NCBI GenBank assembly: GCA_051653625.1
Contig: JBOFWM010000093.1
Coordinates: forward strand, 1 to 33,284
Direction of reading: 5' to 3'
DNA length: 33,284 bases
Origin: SFDP01 sp051653625
GTDB lineage: Bacteria; Bacillota; Clostridia; Lachnospirales; Lachnospiraceae
Both the position numbers and the translations under genes were made by a program. Under the pieces are notes generated by a model. That model did no database searches. It was not told the DNA's origin and worked only from the letters and a program-made list of their open reading frames with translations. Positions within the stretch are counted from its first letter, which is position 1; the number at the start of each line of letters is the position of its first letter. Of this stretch, positions 15,666 to 24,663 are shown piece by piece.

Positions 15666-16535
15666 ATGAAGGGAATAATATTAGCAGGAGGGTCTGGAAC
15701 AAGACTATATCCACTTACAAAAGCAATTTCAAAACAAATTATGCCAGTGTATGATAAACCAATGATTTATTATCCAATGTCAATTTTAATGTTAGCAGGA
15801 ATAAAAGAAATTTTAATTATATCTACGCCAAGAGATATTGTTGTATTTGAAGAATTATTTGGAACAGGAGAACAATTAGGACTTACCATTGAATACGCAA
15901 TTCAAAAAGAACCAAATGGATTAGCAGAGGCATTTATCATAGGGGAAACATTTATTGGAGATGACAGTGTTGCTTTAGTATTAGGAGATAATATTTTCTA
16001 TGGACAAAGTTTTTCAAAAATCTTAAAAAATGTAGCACAAAGAGAAGAGGGAGCAACTATTTTTGGATATTATGTTCGTGATCCAAAAGAATATGGTGTT
16101 GTTGAATTTGATGAAAATGGAAAAGCTATATCTATTGAAGAAAAACCAGAACATCCAAAAAGCAATTATGCAGTTCCAGGACTATATTTTTACGATAATG
16201 AGGTAGTTGAAATTGCAAAAAATATCAAGCCATCTGCTCGTGGAGAATTAGAAATTACGACAGTAAATAATGAATATTTAAAGAGAAATAAACTTTATGT
16301 AGAAACGTTAGGACGTGGATTTGCATGGTTAGATACAGGGAATCATGATTCTCTTCTTGAAGCATCTGATTTTGTTGCAGCATTTCAAAACCGTCAAGGA
16401 TTATACATTTCTTGTATTGAAGAGATTGCATATAAAAAAGGATTTATTAACAAAGAACAATTATTAAAACTTGCAGAGCCATTAATGAAAACAGCATATG
16501 GTAAATATTTAGAAGAGGTTGCAAATGGACTCTAA
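15666..16535 (+). CDS. rmlA: Glucose-1-phosphate thymidylyltransferase
   Basis: A 289-residue nucleotidyltransferase joining dTTP and glucose-1-phosphate to give dTDP-glucose. It opens MKGIILAGGSGTRLYPLT, the canonical RmlA start, so ATG 15666 (with AAGGAAG upstream) is chosen over the in-frame ATG at 15645. Further signatures are SKQIMPVYDKPMIYYP, LVLGDNIFYG, the sugar-binding EEKP and GRGFAWLDTG. Its length matches the short, allosterically regulated RmlA class. Glucose-1-P can come from the phosphohexomutase encoded at 26655. Its 3' end overlaps the start of the second muramidase gene by 11 bases, so translation is probably coupled. Confidence 0.96.
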   Translation: MKGIILAGGSGTRLYPLTKAISKQIMPVYDKPMIYYPMSILMLAGIKEILIISTPRDIVVFEELFGTGEQLGLTIEYAIQKEPNGLAEAFIIGETFIGDDSVALVLGDNIFYGQSFSKILKNVAQREEGATIFGYYVRDPKEYGVVEFDENGKAISIEEKPEHPKSNYAVPGLYFYDNEVVEIAKNIKPSARGELEITTVNNEYLKRNKLYVETLGRGFAWLDTGNHDSLLEASDFVAAFQNRQGLYISCIEEIAYKKGFINKEQLLKLAEPLMKTAYGKYLEEVANGL

Positions 16536-17760
16536 GTTTTTTTGGATTTCTATATTGATAGCAATTCTTTTTACTGGGACAATTTTTGCCTTTGTTCTTT
16601 TTGCGAATACAAGTGAATCAAACGAAAAAGTTGTTGCAAAAACGCAAAGCCTTGATGATTTGCAAATGGAAAGTGTAGGGCAAATTGGAACTGATTTATA
16701 TGCTTGGGCAACGGATGATACTTTTTTTAATGAATTACTGAATCAATCCCTTTATAAAGCACAAGAGGATATAGAACTTTTTTTACTAACAACTTCAATT
16801 GAGCGAGATTTACGAATACAAATTGTAAACAAAGAGGGAAAACTTGTTAAAGGGGAAAGTTTTATTGTTCAAGTTGGAAAAGAAGAATATAAAGATTTAG
16901 ACCAAGATGGAATTATTTATATAACCGATTTGAAATCTGGAGAATATTCGATTCTTTTAAAAGAAATAGAAGCATATCAAGTTCCCCAAAATGCATTGAG
17001 CGTTCAAGTTAGAGCAAAAATTCAATATGAACAGATTGATGATATTTCATTGCTTATAAAAACAGAAGATGAGATTAATGCGGAATTAGAAGATACGAAG
17101 ATTTGGAGCTCGAATTTAGCGTCGAGTGATAGCCAAACAACAGAAATTATAAAAAGTGATAAGACAAAAATCGGAATTGATGTTTCAAAATGGAATGGTG
17201 AAATTGATTGGAAACGAGTAAAAGAAAGTGGTGTTGAATTTGCAATCATACGATTAGGATACAGAGGAAGTGCTACAGGCGTTTTAGTAGAAGATCCATA
17301 TTTTAAAAGGAATATAGAAGGTGCTTTGTCAGCTGGAATATCAGTAGGCGTTTATTTCTTTACACAAGCAATAAGTGAAATTGAGGCGGTAGAAGAGGCA
17401 AGTATGGTACTTGCATTGTGTAGGGAGTATGATATCACATATCCGATTTTTATTGATACAGAAGGTGCAGGCGGAAGAGCAGATTCTCTTACAAGTACAG
17501 ATCGAACAACCATTTGCAAAGCATTTATGGAAACTATCGAAAGCGGTGGATATACATCTGGTATTTATGCTAGTAAAAATTGGTATCAAGATCAATTGGA
17601 TGCTTCTAAATTTAAAAAAAATCAAGTGATTTGGCTTGCACAATATAGTGATTCTGTAACATATAGTGGAACGTATCATGTATGGCAGTATAGTTCTAAT
17701 GGTAGAATATCTGGGATTGAAGGTAGAGTAGATTTGAATCTAAGTTATATTCAATTTTAG
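16525..17760 (+). CDS. Second membrane-anchored GH25 muramidase
   Basis: A 411-residue protein starting at ATG 16525, six bases after AGAGG; the start lies inside the rmlA coding sequence. One N-terminal membrane helix (about residues 7-28) anchors it facing outward. Residues ~95-190 form a beta domain clearly related to that of the muramidase at 11875: both have a D-DGIIY-TDL motif followed by a LKE strand. The GH25 catalytic domain (215-411) has GIDVSKWNG (Asp219), FIDTEG (Asp311, Glu313) and a terminal VDLN, so peptidoglycan cleavage should be intact. It lacks the acidic cytoplasmic tail, Big_2 domains and binding repeats of its paralogue, so its active site would sit close to the membrane. 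It is placed between rmlA and rmlC, an unusual position for a wall hydrolase. Confidence 0.92.
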   Translation: MDSKFFWISILIAILFTGTIFAFVLFANTSESNEKVVAKTQSLDDLQMESVGQIGTDLYAWATDDTFFNELLNQSLYKAQEDIELFLLTTSIERDLRIQIVNKEGKLVKGESFIVQVGKEEYKDLDQDGIIYITDLKSGEYSILLKEIEAYQVPQNALSVQVRAKIQYEQIDDISLLIKTEDEINAELEDTKIWSSNLASSDSQTTEIIKSDKTKIGIDVSKWNGEIDWKRVKESGVEFAIIRLGYRGSATGVLVEDPYFKRNIEGALSAGISVGVYFFTQAISEIEAVEEASMVLALCREYDITYPIFIDTEGAGGRADSLTSTDRTTICKAFMETIESGGYTSGIYASKNWYQDQLDASKFKKNQVIWLAQYSDSVTYSGTYHVWQYSSNGRISGIEGRVDLNLSYIQF

Positions 17761-17800
17761 AAATGAAATAAGAAGTTAAAAATATAAGAGGAGCATAGAA

Positions 17801-18355
17801 ATGGGAAAAATAATAATAGAAACATGTGATATTGAAGGTCTTAAAGTAATTACACCTACTGTATTTGGAGATGCAAGAGGATATTTTATGGAAACCTATA
17901 ATGCAATTGATTATAAAGCAGCAGGAATTGATGTTGATTTTGTACAAGACAACCAATCAGCTTCAAAGCAAGGTGTGCTTCGAGGTCTTCATTTTCAAAA
18001 AGAGTTTCCACAAGATAAATTAGTAAGAGTATTAAAAGGCGAAGTATATGATGTTGCAGTAGATATGAGAAAAGATTCTAAAACGTACGGTCAAGCATAT
18101 GGCGTGATTTTAAGTGAAGAGAATAAAAAACAATTTTTTGTTCCAAAGAATTTTGCACATGGTTTTTTAGTGTTATCAGAATATGCAGAATTTGCCTACA
18201 AATGTAGTGATTTCTATAATCCAAGTGACGAAGGTGGATTGCTTTGGAATGATGAAGAGATTGGAATAAAATGGCCGATAAAAGATGGAATGGAAATACT
18301 ATTATCAGAGAAAGACAAAAAATGGCCTACTTTAAAGGAGTATAATGAAAATTAA
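17801..18355 (+). CDS. rmlC: dTDP-4-dehydrorhamnose 3,5-epimerase
   Basis: A 184-residue cupin epimerase, the third enzyme of dTDP-rhamnose synthesis, acting on dTDP-4-keto-6-deoxyglucose at C3 and C5. It shows VLRGLHFQ with catalytic His64, KLVRVLKGEVYDVAVDMR, FVPKNFAHGFLVLS and the active-site Tyr133 in EFAYKCSDFYNP, as in double-epimerising RmlC. Its length is normal. The ribosome site GAGGAG lies before ATG 17801. The 3' end overlaps the exporter permease gene by 11 bases. The expected final enzyme, RmlD, is not in the window. Confidence 0.95.
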   Translation: MGKIIIETCDIEGLKVITPTVFGDARGYFMETYNAIDYKAAGIDVDFVQDNQSASKQGVLRGLHFQKEFPQDKLVRVLKGEVYDVAVDMRKDSKTYGQAYGVILSEENKKQFFVPKNFAHGFLVLSEYAEFAYKCSDFYNPSDEGGLLWNDEEIGIKWPIKDGMEILLSEKDKKWPTLKEYNEN

Positions 18356-19337
18356 AGGAAGCAAATTATTAAGCATTTCTATTTTTACAACAATCATGCT
18401 CATTATGGTAGTGATTATTGCGCTGTATCATAATCCGCTTGCAAATAGCGAGGACGAACTTTTAAAGAAAGTGATTGCATTTATTATTATTGGAATAAGT
18501 ATTGTTGCATTTGCACTTTTATATGATAAGATTGTCACACTGCCTATGGAATTGTATCAAAATAGAAGATTGATCTGGAAGTTGGCAAAAAATGATTTTA
18601 AAAAAAGATATGCGGGCTCTTATTTAGGAGCCGTATGGGCTATGGCACAACCAGTTGTTACGGTAGTCATGTATTACATTGTATTTGATAAAATTTTTAA
18701 GACAAGGTCGCAAATGCTTGCAGATGGAATTGAAGTACCTTATGTATTATTTCTTACAGCAGGTTTAGTTCCATGGTTCTATTTTACAGAAGCTATTACA
18801 AATGGGATGTTAGCCTTGATTGAATATAATTATTTAGTAAAAAAAGTAGTTTTTAAGATTAGTATTTTACCAATTATTAAAGTAATAGGGGCAACATTTA
18901 TTCATGTATTTTTTATGATTATTCTATTAATTGTTGCAAGTGTATATGGATATTATCCTAGTATTTATACAATACAATTGCTCTATTATAGTTTTTGTAT
19001 GTTTATTTTTGTGTTAGCAGTTAGTTACTCTACATGTGCAATTGTAATCTTTTTTAGAGATTTGCAACAAATCGTAAATATTGTATTACAAATCGGAATG
19101 TGGGCAACACCTGTTTTATGGGATATTAGTACGTTTAATGAATCGATTCAAATGATTGTAAAGATAAATCCATTGGTGTATATCGTAAATGGATATAGAA
19201 GCTCTATTTATGAAAAGACATGGTTCTTTTCTGATTTTTATTCTACAATGTATTTTTGGATTATTACTATTTTAATTTTTGGAATAGGTGCATTGATTTT
19301 TAAAAAATTAAAAGTTCATTTTGCAGATGTATTGTAG
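18345..19337 (+). CDS. ABC-2 polysaccharide exporter permease (Wzm/RgpC-like) with N-terminal extension
   Basis: A 330-residue integral membrane protein, the permease half of an ABC transporter that moves lipid-linked polysaccharide across the membrane. From residue ~72 it follows the family: NRRLIWKLAKNDFKKRYAGS, then LGAVWAMAQP, and later GLVPWFYFTEA, LQQIVNIVLQIGMWATPVLW and INPLVYIVNGYR. Six membrane helices are expected in this part. The first ~65 residues are an extra segment with two more predicted helices (about 9-27 and 42-61) not usual in ~260-residue Wzm proteins. The ribosome site AAAGGAG lies inside rmlC, and the gene overlaps rmlC by 11 bases. The ATPase gene starts 14 bases after its stop. 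Confidence 0.92.
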   Translation: MKIKGSKLLSISIFTTIMLIMVVIIALYHNPLANSEDELLKKVIAFIIIGISIVAFALLYDKIVTLPMELYQNRRLIWKLAKNDFKKRYAGSYLGAVWAMAQPVVTVVMYYIVFDKIFKTRSQMLADGIEVPYVLFLTAGLVPWFYFTEAITNGMLALIEYNYLVKKVVFKISILPIIKVIGATFIHVFFMIILLIVASVYGYYPSIYTIQLLYYSFCMFIFVLAVSYSTCAIVIFFRDLQQIVNIVLQIGMWATPVLWDISTFNESIQMIVKINPLVYIVNGYRSSIYEKTWFFSDFYSTMYFWIITILIFGIGALIFKKLKVHFADVL

Positions 19338-19351
19338 GAGGAGGAGCTTTT

Positions 19352-20617
19352 GTGAAAGAGAAAAAAATAGCAATACTTGGTGAAGATATTACCAAGGTCT
19401 ATAAATTATATGATAAACCAACGGATCGAATTAAAGAGGCATTTGGTTTAAATAAGAAACATAAGCACAAAGAACATTATGCATTAAAAGGTGTTGATGT
19501 AGCAATTTATCAAGGGGAAACTGTTGGTATTATTGGAACAAATGGTTCTGGAAAATCAACAATTTTAAAAATTATTACAGGTGTCTTAAACCCTACAAAA
19601 GGTAGCATGGTAGTAAATGGTAGAATCTCAGCTCTATTAGAATTAGGGGCAGGATTTAATCAAGAGTATAATGGAATTGAAAATATCTATTTGCAAGGTA
19701 CAATGATTGGATTTACAGAACAAGAAATTGATGAGAAAATGGATGATATTTTACGGTTTGCAGATATTGGAGATTATGTATACCAACCAGTAAAAACATA
19801 TTCTAGTGGGATGTTTGTGCGTCTTGCATTTGCAGTTGCAATTAATATTGAGCCAGAAATTTTAATTGTAGATGAAGCACTTTCCGTAGGAGATGTATTT
19901 TTTCAAGCAAAGTGTTATCATAAATTTGAAGAATTTAAAAAAATGGGAAAGACCATTCTTTTTGTTAGCCATGATTTAAGCAGTATTGCAAAGTATTGTG
20001 ATCGAGTGATTCTATTAAATCAAGGCGTGAAATTAGGAGAAGGTGCTCCAAAAGAAATGATTGATGATTATAAACGTGTTCTAGTTGGACAATATGAAAT
20101 TCCAGAGGAAGAAGATAGTTTATTAGAAGACAAATCAATTATTGCCGCTGCTGCTGGAGTAAATCCAGAAGTTCTTGAATATGGAACGAAAGCAGCGATT
20201 ATTAAAGAATATTATATTACAGATACTAGTGGAACAAAAACGACAGCAATTATCAAAGGAGAAGCGTGTACGATTCATCTAATGGTAGATGTTATGGAAG
20301 ATATTCCAGCTCCTATTTTTGCATTTACTGTAAAAAATATTCATGGAACAGAGATTAGCGGTACAAATTCTATGATTGAAAAATCATTTTTAGGCAACGT
20401 TAAAAAAGGGAAAAAAAAGGAAATTACCTTTACGCAAAATATGGATTTACAAGGCGGAGAATATTTACTTTCATTTGGTGTTTCTGGTTATGAAGGGGAT
20501 AAATTTCTTGTATATCATAGATTGTATGATGCCTTAAATATTACTGTTGTTTCCGATAAAAATACGGTAGGGTATTACGATATGAATTCAGCCGTTAAGG
20601 TAGTAGATAGAGTATAG
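19352..20617 (+). CDS. ABC polysaccharide exporter ATPase with C-terminal Wzt-type domain
   Basis: A 421-residue ATPase starting at GTG 19352, with an extended ribosome site GGAGGAGGAG at 19337-19346. The nucleotide-binding domain (1-245) has Walker A GTNGSGKST (62-70), the Wzt/TagH-type segment GRISALLELGAGFNQE, the signature YSSGM (150-154), Walker B LIVDEALSVGD (171-181) and the switch His in VSHD. Residues ~275-415 form a beta-rich C-terminal domain (FAFTVKNIHGTEISGTNS; GGEYLLSFGVSG) of the Wzt-C kind. In E. coli O9a and related systems that domain binds the modified non-reducing end of the finished glycan and licenses export. The methyltransferase-kinase gene follows 17 bases later, matching that logic. 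Confidence 0.93.
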   Translation: MKEKKIAILGEDITKVYKLYDKPTDRIKEAFGLNKKHKHKEHYALKGVDVAIYQGETVGIIGTNGSGKSTILKIITGVLNPTKGSMVVNGRISALLELGAGFNQEYNGIENIYLQGTMIGFTEQEIDEKMDDILRFADIGDYVYQPVKTYSSGMFVRLAFAVAINIEPEILIVDEALSVGDVFFQAKCYHKFEEFKKMGKTILFVSHDLSSIAKYCDRVILLNQGVKLGEGAPKEMIDDYKRVLVGQYEIPEEEDSLLEDKSIIAAAAGVNPEVLEYGTKAAIIKEYYITDTSGTKTTAIIKGEACTIHLMVDVMEDIPAPIFAFTVKNIHGTEISGTNSMIEKSFLGNVKKGKKKEITFTQNMDLQGGEYLLSFGVSGYEGDKFLVYHRLYDALNITVVSDKNTVGYYDMNSAVKVVDRV

Positions 20618-20634
20618 AATGAGTAAAGAAAGGC

Positions 20635-22719
20635 ATGGTTATTTTCATGATAGAAACAATAGGAGATATTACATTAGATCTTACACATTATCCTGGAGAA
20701 GATTTTTACTGCGATGGTGTCGTAGAGGATGAACTATTAGAGATTGTACAAACGTATTCAGAAATTGAATATGATAGAATAATTGAAGAAAGAAAAAGCT
20801 GGCCTATTCTTTATCATTTATCAACGAAACGTCAAAATATTGTAGAATGGTTGCCAATTGATAAATCAATGAAAGTATTAGAAATTGGTTCTGGATGTGG
20901 AGCAATTACAGGAGAATTGGCAAAAAAAGCAAAACAAGTAGATTGTATTGATTTATCAAAAAAAAGAAGTATGATTAATGCATATCGTAATGGAGCACAT
21001 AAAAATGTGACGATAAAAGTTGGGAACTTTTTAGATATAGAACCTGATTTAGATACGGATTACGATTATATTTGTTTGATCGGTGTTTTTGAATATGGAC
21101 AAAGTTATATTGGTGGAAAAACACCATTTGAAGATTTTTTCCGAATTATTCATAAGCATAAAAAAGAAGAAGGTAGCATTGCAATTGCCATTGAAAATAA
21201 ATTTGGATTGAAATATTGGGCAGGTTGTAAAGAAGACCATTTAGGAACTTTTTTTAGTGGAATAGAGGATTATCCACAAGGTGGAGGAGTTCGAACATTT
21301 TCTAGACAAGGGTTAGAGAAAATCTTTAAAACTTGTAAGGAAACAAAATATTCTTTTTATTATCCTTATCCTGATTACAAATTCATGCATACCTTGTTTT
21401 CAGATGACAGATTGCCACAACAAGGAGAATTAGTCGACAATCTTCGAAACTTTGATCGAGACAGATTGCAATTATTTGATGAAAAACAAGTATTTGATGC
21501 ATTGATTGAAGAAGAAATGTTTCCTTTTTACTCAAATTCTTACATGGTAATTATTGGGGAAACACCTAATACAGCATATGCTAGATATTCAAATGATCGA
21601 AGTATACACACGAGCATTGCTACAAAAATAATTGACGAAGATGGAAAGAGAGTGGTTCGTAAAGAAGCATTAACTTCATTTGGAAAAGAGCATATAAAAA
21701 ATATATACGAAGCTTTTTTACTGTTAGAAAAAAGATATGCAGGAAGTGGCTTGTCCATTAACAAATGTAAGTATGTAGAAGGTGAAATTCCATATGTAGA
21801 ATTAGAATATATAGAGGGAGAAACACTTGCTGCAAAATTAGATCGATGTATCAAGAATAAAAACCAAGAAGAATTTTTTTCGTTATTTAAAGAATATTTT
21901 GAAAAGATTTCTTTTGATAATGGTGTAAAAATCTCTAATATGGATATGATTTTTTCCAATATACTTATTCATAATGATGTTTGGACGGTCATTGATTATG
22001 AATGGACAAAAAAAGAATTAATTGCACCGAAAGAAATTGCATTTCGTAGTTTATACTGTTATAGTTTAGAACAAGAGTTTAGAAATCAATGTAATATGGA
22101 TGAACTTTTATCGTATCTAGATATTTCATATGAAGAAAGTAAAGAGTTGCAAAAAGCAGAGCTTAGATTCCAAAAAGAAATTACAAAAAATCATAAATCT
22201 ATGTCAGAAATCAGAGAATTATTAGGTGGAAAAAACCTTGATCCTAAAAAATGGATGCAATATTTTGAAACAAAAGATGGGAAATCGCGTGTTCAACTGT
22301 ATGAAGATATAGGAAAAGGATATTCAGAAGAGCATTCTTTATTTATAGAAGATGCATATGTAAATCAAAAGAAAGTAGTAATTGAACAAGTGGTAAGTGG
22401 TAATGTAATAGCACTTCGTCTTGATCCATGCATGGAAAGTTGTTTGATAAAAGTACAAGAATGTACATGGAATGGGGGACAAGTTCCACTCCATAAAAAA
22501 AATATCTTTTCAACAAATGGTTGCATTGTAAAAGATGCATTGGATAAAAAGAGTGATAAAATTTCTATTTGTTTTAAAACAGATGATCCAAATATGGAAA
22601 TACAAGTGGCGAACTTAGAACGTAAGGCACAAAATACATTGTATATGGAATTTGATTTGTTATCATTAGATGCTGATATGGCAAATGATTTAGAAACAGC
22701 ATTAAAAAGGATATTTTAA
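20635..22719 (+). CDS. Methyltransferase-kinase fusion, WbdD-like candidate chain-capping enzyme
   Basis: A 694-residue cytoplasmic protein. Residues ~55-240 are a class I SAM methyltransferase (VLEIGSGCGAIT at 81-92; VDCIDLS; later IAIENKFGLKYWAG). Residues ~320-530 look like a protein-kinase/APH-type fold: a Lys in VVRKEAL (343); a hinge-like ELEYIEGETL; a catalytic loop NMDMIFSNIL with Asp437 and Asn442 spaced as in HRDxxxxN; and VIDYEW with Asp454 in the DFG position. The tail (~560-690) is beta-rich, with LRLDP and TDDPN motifs. The methyltransferase-then-kinase order and the place beside a Wzt with a C-terminal domain resemble WbdD, which phosphorylates and methylates the non-reducing end of O9a polymannose. 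The start is uncertain: ATG 20635 is too close to AAAGG, and ATG 20647 is rather far from it. The function is inferred, not shown. Confidence 0.7.
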   Translation: MVIFMIETIGDITLDLTHYPGEDFYCDGVVEDELLEIVQTYSEIEYDRIIEERKSWPILYHLSTKRQNIVEWLPIDKSMKVLEIGSGCGAITGELAKKAKQVDCIDLSKKRSMINAYRNGAHKNVTIKVGNFLDIEPDLDTDYDYICLIGVFEYGQSYIGGKTPFEDFFRIIHKHKKEEGSIAIAIENKFGLKYWAGCKEDHLGTFFSGIEDYPQGGGVRTFSRQGLEKIFKTCKETKYSFYYPYPDYKFMHTLFSDDRLPQQGELVDNLRNFDRDRLQLFDEKQVFDALIEEEMFPFYSNSYMVIIGETPNTAYARYSNDRSIHTSIATKIIDEDGKRVVRKEALTSFGKEHIKNIYEAFLLLEKRYAGSGLSINKCKYVEGEIPYVELEYIEGETLAAKLDRCIKNKNQEEFFSLFKEYFEKISFDNGVKISNMDMIFSNILIHNDVWTVIDYEWTKKELIAPKEIAFRSLYCYSLEQEFRNQCNMDELLSYLDISYEESKELQKAELRFQKEITKNHKSMSEIRELLGGKNLDPKKWMQYFETKDGKSRVQLYEDIGKGYSEEHSLFIEDAYVNQKKVVIEQVVSGNVIALRLDPCMESCLIKVQECTWNGGQVPLHKKNIFSTNGCIVKDALDKKSDKISICFKTDDPNMEIQVANLERKAQNTLYMEFDLLSLDADMANDLETALKRIF

Positions 22720-22720
22720 A

Positions 22721-24646
22721 ATGATAAGTCGTATAAAAACTGTATTGAAATATCCCATAAAAAAAAGGGCTAGTATACAGTACAAAAAGAAATTAGAGCA
22801 ATGTTTTCTTTCGTATCAAGCATATGAGGAAAAAAAAGAATCTAACGTTTTAGTAGAACAATATAATAATGAAGATATAAGGGTCATGACTTTTGAAGAG
22901 TGTGGCCCTGATTTTGCGTTATCAAGTGTCAAAGAATCTTTTCTTATATTTGTAACAAATAAAGCATTTTTAGATCAGAATGCAAAATCTATAATATGGA
23001 ATCGATTTAGGAAAAATCCACATATTGATTGCATCTATGGAAATGAAGATGAAATAGGAAATGATGCATCAAAAAGAATGAATCCATGGTATAAGCCAGA
23101 ATTTTCTATTGATACTTTATTTTCTTACTTTTATTTTGGAAATGTCGTAGCAATACGAGTAGCATCATTTTTAAAATTTGAGTGGTTGGCTTTAGAAGAT
23201 GGATTTGAAAATGTGTATCATTTAATATTGAAAGGTGCTAAGCATTTAGAGCAAGAGTCATTTTATCATGAACCGTATATGTTGTATCATACACCATGCT
23301 TAGAACCCCTTGGAATTCATAGTTCAAAAAAATATTCATATTGGAAAGAAATTGAGGATACAGCAAATCCACACGTTTCTATTATCATTCCATCAAAAGA
23401 TCATAGTGAAATTTTGAACACATGTTTAAGTAGTATAAAGAAATTTGAACATAAACTTTCTTATGAAATTATAGTGGTAGATAATGGAAGTTGTGAAATA
23501 GAAAAAGAGAATATACAGCGTCTACAAAAAGAGTTTTCTTTTGCATATGTATATGAGAAATATGAGTTTAATTTTTCCAGCATGTGTAATATTGGTGCAA
23601 AAAGTAGTACGGGGGATTATCTTCTCTTTTTAAATGATGATATTGAATTAGTAGAGGAAGATACCATATATGATATGGTAATGTTGGCGCTTAGACCGCA
23701 TGTAGGTGCAGTTGGTGTAAAACTTTATTATCCAAATACTACAATGATACAACATGCTGGAATTACAAATCTCAGAATTGGACCGGCACATAAACTTCAA
23801 TTTAAAAAAGATACTTGCAATTTTTATTATGGCATAAATAAATATACGCGTAATGTACTTGCTGTTACAGGTGCAGCATTATTAGTTAAAAAAGAAAAGT
23901 TTCAAGAAGTTGGAGGATTTGATTGCAAATTAAGAGTTGCATTTAATGATGTTGCATTATGTTATTCCCTTCATAGTAAGGGCTATAAGAATGTGGTATT
24001 GTTAGAAAAAGCAATGTATCATCATGAATCTTTAAGTCGTGGAGAGGATGATTCGATAGATAAAATAAAACGTTTACTTGATGAAAAAAGAGTATTATAT
24101 AAAATGCATCCAGCAATATATGCAAAAGATCCATATCATGGAGAAGGGCTTTCGAGAGATTTATTAGATATTAATTATTCTTATGAATATCAGTTTGAAA
24201 CAAAACGTGTCATATCCTCTCTTCGTTTAAAAAATAGTAAGATTGCTTTAAAACAAGTAGAAGAAAATCCATGTTTTAAAAGTAGTGTTGAGTTTTTTGG
24301 GACAAGAGAAGAATGGGAGATGGGATATGAACATTCATCTTCTAATACGTATATTTTGCAAGGATATACAGTTGTATTGGGAACCCCAAATTATTTATTT
24401 GACTATTATCTCTTATTAGAGGGAACAAATGGGGTACAATATATGGGAAAGATTGAAGGTGTATATCGACCAGATCTTGAAGTGAATATTCAAGAGGAAA
24501 TCTCACCTTTGCTCAATGGATTTTCTGTAGAACTAGATTGTACAAATCTTATCTCTGGAACGTATCAGATTGCTTTTTTAGCAAAAGACAAAACAAGCAG
24601 AATGAAATTAAGTTGCAAAACAAATAGATATCTTAAAATGAAGTAA
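22721..24646 (+). CDS. GT2 glycosyltransferase with a degenerate N-terminal GT domain
   Basis: A 641-residue protein starting one base after the previous stop, with AAAGGA upstream. The active GT2 domain is residues ~215-470: VSIIIPSKDHSE, the nucleotide-sugar Asp in IIVVDNGS, the metal motif FLNDDIE (305-307), and later GGFD...FNDVALCYSLHSKG as catalytic-base region. Residues ~70-200 align by eye with the second half of another GT2 domain (IYGNEDEIG; NPWYKPEFSIDTLF), but its first half is missing and the DxD position reads FVTNKAF, so that domain should be inactive. A beta-rich tail (~495-641) ends in SGTYQIAFLAKD. It is likely a rhamnosyl- or hexosyltransferase extending the chain; donor and linkage are unknown. 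Confidence 0.85.
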   Translation: MISRIKTVLKYPIKKRASIQYKKKLEQCFLSYQAYEEKKESNVLVEQYNNEDIRVMTFEECGPDFALSSVKESFLIFVTNKAFLDQNAKSIIWNRFRKNPHIDCIYGNEDEIGNDASKRMNPWYKPEFSIDTLFSYFYFGNVVAIRVASFLKFEWLALEDGFENVYHLILKGAKHLEQESFYHEPYMLYHTPCLEPLGIHSSKKYSYWKEIEDTANPHVSIIIPSKDHSEILNTCLSSIKKFEHKLSYEIIVVDNGSCEIEKENIQRLQKEFSFAYVYEKYEFNFSSMCNIGAKSSTGDYLLFLNDDIELVEEDTIYDMVMLALRPHVGAVGVKLYYPNTTMIQHAGITNLRIGPAHKLQFKKDTCNFYYGINKYTRNVLAVTGAALLVKKEKFQEVGGFDCKLRVAFNDVALCYSLHSKGYKNVVLLEKAMYHHESLSRGEDDSIDKIKRLLDEKRVLYKMHPAIYAKDPYHGEGLSRDLLDINYSYEYQFETKRVISSLRLKNSKIALKQVEENPCFKSSVEFFGTREEWEMGYEHSSSNTYILQGYTVVLGTPNYLFDYYLLLEGTNGVQYMGKIEGVYRPDLEVNIQEEISPLLNGFSVELDCTNLISGTYQIAFLAKDKTSRMKLSCKTNRYLKMK

Positions 24647-24663
24647 ATATGGAAGGGGTTTGT

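Noticed and set aside
15398..15754. 118-codon plus-strand frame across the rmlB-rmlA gap
   Set aside because: It overlaps the ends of two well-supported rml genes in another frame and spans the hairpin. Its translation resembles no known protein.
21540..21959. 139-codon open frame on the minus strand
   Set aside because: It lies wholly inside the kinase-like region of the methyltransferase fusion gene, which has clear motifs on the plus strand. No recognisable domain or ribosome site.
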